Source: an uncultured Eggerthella sp. (GTDB lineage: Bacteria; Actinomycetota; Coriobacteriia; Coriobacteriales; Eggerthellaceae). Taken from it: 31,827 nt of DNA. Made by a program: the position numbers and the translations under genes. Location: assembly GCA_900548955.1 (NCBI GenBank), contig URMQ01000006.1, positions 1-31,827 on the forward strand, in the 5' to 3' direction. Numbering within the stretch: position 1 is the first letter of the stretch; every line of letters begins with the position of its first letter. Shown one piece after another: positions 25,608 to 31,827 of this stretch. The notes beneath the pieces are model-generated. The model made no database searches and was not told where the DNA came from. It was given only the letters and a program-made list of their open reading frames with translations.

Positions 25608-27005
25608 TTAGTCGTCTTCCAGACCCTTGGTAATGTCTTCAAGCGTACGACCGCGAGTCTCAACACCGAAGATTGCCAGCCAAATTGCGGTAACAACAAT
25701 GAGGCAAGAGTTTACCAAGTATGCACCAATGGTGCCGATTGGGGATGCAACGAAGAATGCAATCCACATTGGGCTGAAGATACCGCCCAAACGACCAACT
25801 GCGTTTGCAACACCTGCGCCGCGGATACGGCAAGCCGTTGGGAAAGGCTCGGAGAGATAAATTGCAGCGGTGGTAACAGAGTTGGTGAACGTGAATACGC
25901 AAACCAGCAAACCAAAGCCCATGATAAGAGCAACGTTGTCGGTAGGAAGCATTGCCCATACAGGACCAAGAATTGCTACTGCAATGTAGGAACCAATAAG
26001 GATGACCTTACGGTTTACCTTCTCAACGTAGAAGGTCAACAGACCTACACCAATAGGAATACCCATCTGCATAACTACCGTGGTCAAGGTTGCAAGGCTG
26101 GTATCGAAACCATTTGCACGAAGAATGGTAGGAGTCCAAGTAATAACCGTGTAAACGATTACGTTCATGGTGAAGCAAAGAAGCATTGCGGTTAAGGTAC
26201 GAGGAAGCATCTTCTTCTTGAACAAGAAGCTGAATGGAAGCTGCTTGATTTCCTGTTCCTGTTCGCGACGCTCAATCTCTTCAGCGGTAACTTCTTCTAC
26301 CGTCTTACCACCAGCAGCAGCCTTTGCCTCGAGCTTGGAAACAATAGCGTCTGCTTTGTCGTTGCGACCATTGAGAGCCAACCAACGAGGAGATTCGTCC
26401 ATGCAAACACCAATAAGAACCATTACTACTGCGCCGAGAATACCGCAGAATACGAATACTTCGCGCCAACCAGCCATTGGGAGGATGATGAGGTTCATTA
26501 CAGAACCGAACAAAGTACCGCAGTTAGCGATCAAGCCCATGTAGGACTGACACTTACCACGCTTGTGAGGTGGCGTGTACTCGGTCAAAGCAGAATAGCC
26601 AGCTGGGAATGCAGCACCAAGACCAATACCCATGATGAAGCGGCATGCGGTCAGGAAGTCAGCATTAGGAGCCATAGCAGCTACGAAACATGCAGCGGTA
26701 AAGATAGTGCCGCAAGCAATAACTGCCTTCTTACGACCAAAGTTGTCGGATACTAAACCAGATCCAAGACCACCAATGAGGTAGCCAACCATAGTAATGG
26801 AGTTAAAGAACGCAAACTGTTCGAGCGTCATGAAGCCCTCGTCCTGAAGAACAGCACCGATAGGGCCACCAATAGACATGTCGACGGAGTCGCAGAACGT
26901 AATACCTGCCAGCAACCACATGATCTTCATGTGGAAACCAGAGATTGGCATACGGTCAAGACGTGCCGCGATACCGTGGAATGACTTTTGAGCATCAGAA
27001 GCCAT
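25608..27005 (-). CDS. MFS transporter 2 (paralogue of transporter 1)
   Basis: 465 residues, colinear with transporter 1 and sharing long identical runs (for example KIMWLLAGITFCDSVDM). The differences cluster in the central cytosolic loop and a few membrane segments: MSIGG for MAVGG, and RANGFDTSLATL for VAKGFDTSMSTL. About 12 TM helices and the same MFS signatures are present. GAAAGGAAGG is the ribosome site. The pair plus neighbouring LysR genes looks like a tandem duplication that has begun to diverge, perhaps in substrate range or regulation. Confidence 0.93.
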   Translation of the reverse strand: MASDAQKSFHGIAARLDRMPISGFHMKIMWLLAGITFCDSVDMSIGGPIGAVLQDEGFMTLEQFAFFNSITMVGYLIGGLGSGLVSDNFGRKKAVIACGTIFTAACFVAAMAPNADFLTACRFIMGIGLGAAFPAGYSALTEYTPPHKRGKCQSYMGLIANCGTLFGSVMNLIILPMAGWREVFVFCGILGAVVMVLIGVCMDESPRWLALNGRNDKADAIVSKLEAKAAAGGKTVEEVTAEEIERREQEQEIKQLPFSFLFKKKMLPRTLTAMLLCFTMNVIVYTVITWTPTILRANGFDTSLATLTTVVMQMGIPIGVGLLTFYVEKVNRKVILIGSYIAVAILGPVWAMLPTDNVALIMGFGLLVCVFTFTNSVTTAAIYLSEPFPTACRIRGAGVANAVGRLGGIFSPMWIAFFVASPIGTIGAYLVNSCLIVVTAIWLAIFGVETRGRTLEDITKGLEDD

Positions 27006-27525
27006 GCGTTTCCCTTCCTTTCTTTCAATCGATTTCCCTTGCGTATTTCCCGATATTCACAAAATGAAAACCAAGCTTTGTTCCACTTAGTTATATAACG
27101 GGGAAAACGCACTCCTCTTTCTCTTGCAACATATAAGAACCCATCTAAAACCACGCATGTTTTGTGCATGCTCCCTTTTAGAACTTGTTCATTTTTTTGG
27201 AGATGTTGCGAAAACCATTTTCAAACTATGCCGTATCCATTTCCAATAGCGATGTAACACGCTTTTTAGAAAGTTATTGCGATTTACTATACACCCAGTT
27301 CAACTAGTGTTTTTGCTAGTTTCTATTCACATAATTTATTGCAAATGTACTTTTCTATAAGTTTTGATAAAGTTTTGACCTGCGCAAATAAAAGTTGTCC
27401 TATTTCTTCTCGTTATGTAAAGGGCAACAGAGGGGCAACGCATTTAAACCACATTTACTCATATTGAAGGATTTGTCCATCTATTCATAGCTAGAAACTA
27501 TCTATTTACAATGAACATGTTCACG
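27006..27525. other. Intergenic region upstream of MFS 2
   Basis: About 520 bp, A+T-rich, no gene supported. Visible features are a GCATG-TTTTGT-GCATG repeat near 27157-27172, two copies of AAGTTTTGA near 27359-27380, and two copies of GGGCAAC near 27421-27440. The promoter and LysR site of MFS 2 are expected here but no -35/-10 pair stands out. Confidence 0.35.
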
Positions 27526-28446
27526 CTACTTTATCAATTCACTCAGATTTTCAGCGGCATTAGGAAAGCGATAATTACTCATGCACTCGATGAAATCTTC
27601 TACAATTTTTGGATGAGATTCTTTGCGACTCACAAGGTATACCTTATGAAAATCGTAGGGCAAATCTCGTATTGGAAGACACACTACATCCTTGAAAGCC
27701 TCTACCAAAAACGAATAGCAGAATAGCGCCATTTTATTCTTGTCGGAAGAGACCATAGCACTCATGGTGATTTCGTCGTCGTATTCACGCACCAAACGTA
27801 GCTTTTCGCATGGCAAGTTATTCTTAATTGAGTTTAACGCGGGCGAAGCCAAAGAGTACGTCAGTAATTCATTAGAGGAAATCATATCTAATGAAACTGA
27901 CTTGCGCTTTGCTAACGGATTGTTTTTGTTTACGCAAAGTACCAATGGCTGTGACCAAACCAAGGTATAGCTAAGATCCGACCATTTGTCTGTTTTGGCG
28001 GCAAACGCCACATCTAGATCCCCTTTGCGCAAGCGTGAAATTAGCTCGATCGAATAAGCCTGTTCTATAACTATCTTCGGTGTGTTTGCCTGCTGTTCAG
28101 TAAACGCCTTTATTGCCTGAGACCAAAAGTAACCCTGCATGGCATAAATCGTGCCAACTTTTATTTCTGAATTGATTTCGTCCTGCGTTTCGTGGGCTAA
28201 ACGAATTCCTGTATCAAGGTTATTTACCGCTAGGACGGCATATTCATGCAATATTTTTCCCGCAGCAGTTAATTCAACATGCGAACTGCCTGCACTTCGC
28301 TTAAAAAGCTGAAGTCCCAGTTCTTTTTCGAGCTGGCGAATGGCCGCAGAAAGAGTTGGTTGAGCAATATAGAGCTCTTTTGCCGCCTTGGTATAACTTA
28401 GTACATTAGCTAAGCGAGTAAAGTAGCGCAGGTGTTCCAGTCTCAC
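27526..28446 (-). CDS. LysR-family transcriptional regulator (paralogue 3)
   Basis: 306 residues if started at the GTG at 28446, which has AGGGGTGA at the right distance and yields VRLEHLRYF, matching the starts of paralogues 1 and 2. A longer frame from 28494 adds a hydrophobic stretch not seen in them. The helix-turn-helix (YTKAAKELYIAQPTLSAAIR) and sensor domain are intact, and the segment YAMQGYFWSQAI is again conserved. It lies upstream of MFS 2 and downstream of the Gfo/Idh/MocA gene on the same strand. Confidence 0.92.
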   Translation of the reverse strand: MRLEHLRYFTRLANVLSYTKAAKELYIAQPTLSAAIRQLEKELGLQLFKRSAGSSHVELTAAGKILHEYAVLAVNNLDTGIRLAHETQDEINSEIKVGTIYAMQGYFWSQAIKAFTEQQANTPKIVIEQAYSIELISRLRKGDLDVAFAAKTDKWSDLSYTLVWSQPLVLCVNKNNPLAKRKSVSLDMISSNELLTYSLASPALNSIKNNLPCEKLRLVREYDDEITMSAMVSSDKNKMALFCYSFLVEAFKDVVCLPIRDLPYDFHKVYLVSRKESHPKIVEDFIECMSNYRFPNAAENLSELIK

Positions 28447-28552
28447 GATATATTCACCCCTCATCGCAGATATAAACACGCAGATATAAAACACTGTGCA
28501 AAGGCTTGCTCTATATCATACCTGCAGAAACGGTAACACCTACGCCCTGCTG

Positions 28553-28588
28553 TCTTTAGTTATATCTTTAACTATGTCTTTAGTTATT
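28553..28588. repeat. Three tandem 12-bp repeats beside the Gfo/Idh/MocA stop codon
   Basis: TCTTTAGTTATA, TCTTTAACTATG and TCTTTAGTTATT follow each other without gaps and end next to the stop of the oxidoreductase gene. TAGTTA and TAACTA within them can also pair. No T-run makes it a standard terminator. Confidence 0.6.
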
Positions 28589-29641
28589 TTAGCTTTGCAG
28601 ATAAACAGCATTTCCTGTTTCGGCAGACTCGAATACGCCATTAACTATTTTGAGAGTCCGCAAACCTTCTTCACCAGAGCATCGTGGAGCCGTTTCCCTA
28701 CCCATACATAAATCAACAAAATGCTCAAGTTCTGCTTTAAGTGGAATGTTGGTTTCTACCTCAAAGTGTTCGTGTTTGAGTTCATGAGTCCACCCAAAGG
28801 CGTCTTCGTCGTAGTAATACAGATCCATATTCGGAAAGCCAAATGATCCCTTGGTACCAAATACCTGCAAACTATTTTCGCCAGGGCACATAACGAACGA
28901 TTCATTTTCATCAGCAGCTAAGTCGTAATTCCAGGGTCCTGGAGTTCCATCACAAACCACATATGTTGCGGTAACGCCATTTTCATACTCAATAAGAACC
29001 GAAGCGGAATCTTCGGCTTCATTTCCGCGGATCGTGTTTCTTGTTGCGGCGTATACCTTAACGGGGCTTTTGCCAATTACGAAATTCAGGTCATCGAAGT
29101 CGTGTATAGCATTAATCAGAAGCGGGCCGCCAACACCTTTCGCAACATACCATTCGCGATCAAAACAATCTTCATCCTTAGCGATGCAATAACGAGACTG
29201 AATAGCTACGATTTTGCCCAGACGTCCCGAGTCAATAACTTTGCGAAGCAACTGATACTTGCTTGAAGAACGACGATGATGCCCAATCAGAAGCGTTACA
29301 CCAGCATCTTTGCACGCCTGTATTACATGCTTTCCTTCTTCGACGGTATTAGCTATAGGCTTTTCAAGCAGAATATGTTTAACTCCTGCCGCTATTGCAT
29401 TTTCTACTGCTTCAACATGCAGCGTATTAGGCAAAGCTATATAGACCGCATCAAGAGGGGTCTGTTTAAGCAAAAGCGTATAGTCGCTAAAAATTGGAAC
29501 GTCAAGATCGTTCGCGATTGCGATATCCCCGTCTCCAAAACCAGCGACGGCCATCAAATCAACTTCGGGATTTTCCTTTGCAAAACGCGCGATTTTCGAT
29601 CCGTGGTTTAAACCCAAAACGGCAAATTTAACTGCATCCAT
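28589..29641 (-). CDS. Gfo/Idh/MocA-family NAD(P)-dependent oxidoreductase
   Basis: 350 residues, the normal family length. The Rossmann start is FAVLGLNHGSKIA, the EKP motif lies at 93-95 and the C-terminal catalytic-domain segment NAIHDFDDLNFVIG carries the His/Asp pair expected near the active site. Family members oxidise or reduce hydroxyl groups of sugars, inositols and related polyols. Its position with the YdiB-like enzyme and MFS transporters suggests the same regulon, but it is separated from LysR 3 by about 140 bp and the substrate is not identifiable. The region upstream (29642-29790) holds no gene. Confidence 0.92.
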   Translation of the reverse strand: MDAVKFAVLGLNHGSKIARFAKENPEVDLMAVAGFGDGDIAIANDLDVPIFSDYTLLLKQTPLDAVYIALPNTLHVEAVENAIAAGVKHILLEKPIANTVEEGKHVIQACKDAGVTLLIGHHRRSSSKYQLLRKVIDSGRLGKIVAIQSRYCIAKDEDCFDREWYVAKGVGGPLLINAIHDFDDLNFVIGKSPVKVYAATRNTIRGNEAEDSASVLIEYENGVTATYVVCDGTPGPWNYDLAADENESFVMCPGENSLQVFGTKGSFGFPNMDLYYYDEDAFGWTHELKHEHFEVETNIPLKAELEHFVDLCMGRETAPRCSGEEGLRTLKIVNGVFESAETGNAVYLQS

Positions 29642-29790
29642 GAGAGCTCCCCTTTACTGTTCCCTCGCTACCCTCTTTGTCTTGTTGCTTTTGATTATTG
29701 ATTCGAGTGATTTCTTTTTCCAATAGAAGGATTCCTCTTTCGAAAAAAGCTATAGGGGTTTCATATATTTGCCGTTAGATCCCATGCATA

Positions 29791-29818
29791 AAAAAGTCGC
29801 TCCCTTTCGGGAGCGACT
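29791..29818 (-). terminator. Terminator after the crotonase gene
   Basis: On the minus strand AGTCGCTCCC and GGGAGCGACT form a perfect 10-bp stem with a GAAA tetraloop, followed by a T-run (TTTTTTAT including the stem end). It is about 60 bp beyond the crotonase stop. Confidence 0.92.
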
Positions 29819-29875
29819 GTAATACGCCGTATAACTTGAATTGGCGCTTTAGAACCGCTAAGAAGTTCTACACAA

Positions 29876-30751
29876 TTACATATTAGTGAATGCAAAGTTC
29901 TCAGGATGAGCCTTTACTTCTTCGCGCAGTTTAGGATTCATCTTGCGAACACCGCGACGAGCGTCCTCGGTCTGAGAAGCAAGAACCTGATTGCGGTTTT
30001 CCATCTTGATCTGAGCCTCGAAAGAGTTATCGAGAGAGCACTGCAAAGATTCCTTGGTAAGACGAAGGCCCAAAGGAGCAGAATTCTTAACCATTGCTTC
30101 TGCCATCTTTACTGCTTCTTCTACTACATCTTCGTCAGCTACAACCTTGTTAGCGAAGCCCCACTCAAGCAATTCTTCAGCGCCAATGCGGCGAGCAGTC
30201 ATCAAAGCTTCAGCAGCACGAGCATAACCAACGATGCGAGGAAGATAGTAAGAACCAGACATGTCGGTACCGGTCAAACCAATGTTGAGGTAACCAGCCT
30301 GCATCTTGAAGGATTCACCACAAACGCGAAGATCACAAGCGCAAGCCAAAGAAAGACCGCCACCAATTGCATGGCCCTTCAAAGCACCAATGATTGGCTG
30401 CATAGCGTTACGCATGTTTACAGCCTGATCGGAGCAAATGGTCTGCATGATGCAGTGATCACGCTGAGCGCGACCCATGTCCTCAGGAGGTTCATAGTTG
30501 AGCTCGTTCAGGTTGAAGCCAGCGCAGAAAGACTTGCCCTCGCCGGTAAGAACAATTACGCGGCATTCTGGATCCATACGAACCTTCTTCAAATAATCAT
30601 TGAAGTCAGCCATCTGCTGGTAAGACATTGCATTGAGGTTAGCAGCGTCGTCGAAAGAAACAACGTGGATAGGACCACGAACGTCAACCTTCAGGCGCTC
30701 GTACTCATACTTGAATTCGGGCAGGCAATATGCCTCCTGGTATACGCTCAT
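29876..30751 (-). CDS. Crotonase-superfamily (enoyl-CoA hydratase/isomerase-like) protein
   Basis: 291 residues with a strong GGAAGGGGAA ribosome site. The oxyanion-hole elements SFCAGFNL and GHAIGGGLSLACACD are present. At the positions of the two catalytic glutamates of mitochondrial enoyl-CoA hydratase I read Ser (in GGGLSLA) and a non-acidic residue (in AGYLNIGL). It is therefore probably not a simple hydratase. The GLTGTDMSGSYYLPRIVG segment resembles an actinobacterial crotonase subgroup and, more loosely, MenB-type enzymes. The protein acts on a CoA thioester, likely in the cytosol; the reaction is open. It has a clear promoter with an overlapping palindrome and its own terminator. Confidence 0.9.
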   Translation of the reverse strand: MSVYQEAYCLPEFKYEYERLKVDVRGPIHVVSFDDAANLNAMSYQQMADFNDYLKKVRMDPECRVIVLTGEGKSFCAGFNLNELNYEPPEDMGRAQRDHCIMQTICSDQAVNMRNAMQPIIGALKGHAIGGGLSLACACDLRVCGESFKMQAGYLNIGLTGTDMSGSYYLPRIVGYARAAEALMTARRIGAEELLEWGFANKVVADEDVVEEAVKMAEAMVKNSAPLGLRLTKESLQCSLDNSFEAQIKMENRNQVLASQTEDARRGVRKMNPKLREEVKAHPENFAFTNM

Positions 30752-30787
30752 GCGCGTTCCCCTTCCGTTTCGGGATCTTGGTTTAAT

Positions 30788-30824
30788 ACTACGAATCGTA
30801 GTTTTTCCTGGTGCCCTCTGTCAA
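30788..30824 (-). promoter_or_regulatory. Crotonase promoter with a palindromic operator over the -10 element
   Basis: On the minus strand a perfect TTGACA (30824-30819) is followed 18 bp later by TACGAT (30800-30795). The -10 lies inside a perfect 15-bp palindrome, ACTACGAATCGTAGT (30788-30802). A dimeric repressor bound there would block RNA polymerase. Confidence 0.7.
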
Positions 30825-30895
30825 GAAGAAGCCCTTCGTGTCAGGCCACTGTGAATCAATTGGCCAAAATCGATTTTTTTGAAATTAAATGAACG

Positions 30896-30955
30896 TTGTC
30901 TTACGTAAAACAAACAGATGTAAAACAAACAGATTTCTACGTAAGACAAACAGAT
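30896..30955. repeat. 18-bp palindrome plus three 15-bp direct repeats
   Basis: TTGTCTTACGTAAAACAA (30896-30913) is symmetric except for one base pair. GTAAAACAAACAGAT occurs in tandem at 30905-30919 and 30920-30934 and once more, as GTAAGACAAACAGAT, at 30941-30955. The third copy is again preceded by TAC, recreating half of the palindrome. It lies between the divergent crotonase and desulforedoxin-like genes. Confidence 0.7.
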
Positions 30956-30978
30956 GTTCCTTGTAGATTGCATACAAT

Positions 30979-31006
30979 CTAGGAATATATCCTAGGCATT
31001 TATAAT
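30979..31006 (+). promoter_or_regulatory. Promoter of the desulforedoxin-like gene with a palindrome in its -35 region
   Basis: A perfect TATAAT lies at 31001-31006. The -35 position is occupied by a 17-bp palindrome with arms CTAGGA and TCCTAG (30979-30995) rather than a TTGACA-like box. CTAGGCATTT is repeated at 30992-31001 and 31012-31021. This suggests activator-dependent initiation. Confidence 0.5.
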
Positions 31007-31078
31007 TAACACTAGGCATTTTTCAGATTTGCGAATTACAATATGACACGCATAAAACTGCCGAGAGAAGAGGTTTTG

Positions 31079-31738
31079 ATGGCAGAATATAGCCCAACAC
31101 GCACACATGCAACATGGAAGCCACGCGTTACCGCTGCCCATGTTCCCTATTTCCACTGCACTGAATGCGGTGCAGTAGTTCAAGGAATGGATGGCGCAGT
31201 TGACAATGAACTAATCAACGACGGTGAACGTTCTCTTATTTTTGAGCCATCATATGCTCATGTTGAATTTCACCTTACCTGCTGCGGCAAGCCCATGGAA
31301 CAGCTTCAGCCTATCCCTGCTGCCGAAGTAGAAGACCGCTTCAAGTTAAACTATCAGATCATGGGCGGCTTAAACAACAACTGCGTAAAAATTGACTGGA
31401 GAACAGTTGATTCAAGCTGTAAACCTCGTTGGTTTGCGCTCAAAACCTTCACGGGCATTATGACTAAATATGTGTCTCCTAAAAAATGGCCTCCTATTGT
31501 TTTTGGATTTGCCGACGAAGACGCTTTTGCATACTGCGATAAGAACCCTTGTGTTGAATGCACTTTCCGCTGCAAGCGCGGTATGGAAATTTATGCGTAC
31601 GTAAACAACATTGGTTTGGTCGTATTACCTCTTGATCGCATGGAAGCTCCGGGCAGCGCACGTTTTGATGATTTCGAATCTACCCAAGAAATTATCGAAA
31701 AAGCGAAAGCAGAAAAAGCAGCTCACAGAGATAATTAG
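31079..31738 (+). CDS. Cysteine-rich desulforedoxin-like protein
   Basis: 219 residues from the ATG at 31079, chosen because AGAGG precedes it; the ATG at 31043 has no ribosome site. Residues about 25-75 hold CTECG ... CCGKPM, the desulforedoxin iron-site pattern of desulfoferrodoxins, with a longer than usual spacing. The rest is not recognised: an aromatic-rich block (FTGIMTKYVSPKKWPP), then CDKNPCVECTFRC (C-x4-C-x2-C-x3-C), a plausible second metal site. The His ligands of the superoxide-reductase centre are not evident. The C-terminus is charged and helical. It is probably a cytosolic redox or metal-binding protein; function unknown. Confidence 0.75.
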   Translation: MAEYSPTRTHATWKPRVTAAHVPYFHCTECGAVVQGMDGAVDNELINDGERSLIFEPSYAHVEFHLTCCGKPMEQLQPIPAAEVEDRFKLNYQIMGGLNNNCVKIDWRTVDSSCKPRWFALKTFTGIMTKYVSPKKWPPIVFGFADEDAFAYCDKNPCVECTFRCKRGMEIYAYVNNIGLVVLPLDRMEAPGSARFDDFESTQEIIEKAKAEKAAHRDN

Positions 31739-31742
31739 GGTT

Positions 31743-31827
31743 CCAAATTAAAGCCCTGAAGTAGGGTTCTGGAGTGAAACGCTGAAGTGAAATTTAGAAT
31801 TGAAGCTCAGAAGCGAAACTCGGAATT
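31743..31827. repeat. 13-bp tandem repeat array running to the window end
   Basis: Beginning 4 bp after the last stop codon the sequence divides into 13-bp units: CCAAATTAAAGCC, CTGAAGTAGGGTT, CTGGAGTGAAACG, CTGAAGTGAAATT, TAGAATTGAAGCT, CAGAAGCGAAACT and a partial CGGAATT. The consensus is about CTGAAGTGAAAYT. No open frame is maintained. The array may continue beyond the window. Confidence 0.65.

Noticed and set aside
29906..30892. 328-aa plus-strand frame
   Set aside because: Antisense to the crotonase and crossing its promoter; no protein signature.

Overview
The window looks like chromosomal DNA of an anaerobic Gram-positive bacterium. My best guess is a member of the Coriobacteriia (Eggerthellales-like). 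The guess rests on a complete [FeFe]-hydrogenase plus HydE/HydG/HydF set, a family III CoA-transferase, an actinobacterial-type crotonase, and paralogous LysR/MFS units. No rRNA or species marker is present, so the assignment is an inference.

Left end (1-8215, all minus strand, visibly more G+C-rich than the rest): a defence-type operon. In transcription order it encodes a 68-aa ribbon-helix-helix protein, an SNF2/DEAH helicase, a DUF3883 nuclease-like segment, a DUF1156 DNA methylase, and a Swt1-type HEPN-DUF499 ATPase that runs off the window. The helicase-methylase-ATPase arrangement resembles the antiviral arrangement I know as Hma, and the helicase is related to DISARM DrmD. The DUF3883 part appears to have been the C-terminus of the helicase and is now in the -1 frame.

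Boundary (8216-9500): about 840 bp without a convincing gene, carrying a strong hairpin and a short tandem repeat. It is followed by an initiator tRNA-fMet gene (minus) with its own terminator and promoter. Upstream of that promoter is a helically phased 10-bp T-tract repeat. Base composition changes across this stretch, which suggests the defence operon lies on an island next to the tRNA.

Middle (9505-19310): a family III CoA-transferase (minus) faces a plus-strand hydrogen-metabolism operon. The operon encodes an NuoF-FeS/GltD-type flavoprotein, the [FeFe]-hydrogenase HydA, and the H-cluster maturases HydE, HydG and HydF. The gap between hydA and hydE holds competing hairpins and an A-rich repeated leader. 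hydF converges on a LysR gene with overlapping stop codons.

Right (19307-29641, mostly minus): three LysR paralogues, two near-identical MFS transporters arranged as duplicated LysR-MFS units, a YdiB/AroE-like dehydrogenase and a Gfo/Idh/MocA oxidoreductase, with terminators after several of the genes. This looks like an uptake and oxidation locus for hydroaromatic or polyol compounds. A small 4-TM protein gene (plus) lies between.

Far right (29642-31827): a crotonase gene (minus) and a cysteine-rich desulforedoxin-like protein gene (plus) diverge from a regulatory region dense in palindromes and direct repeats. A 13-bp tandem repeat starts just after the last gene and runs to the window edge.
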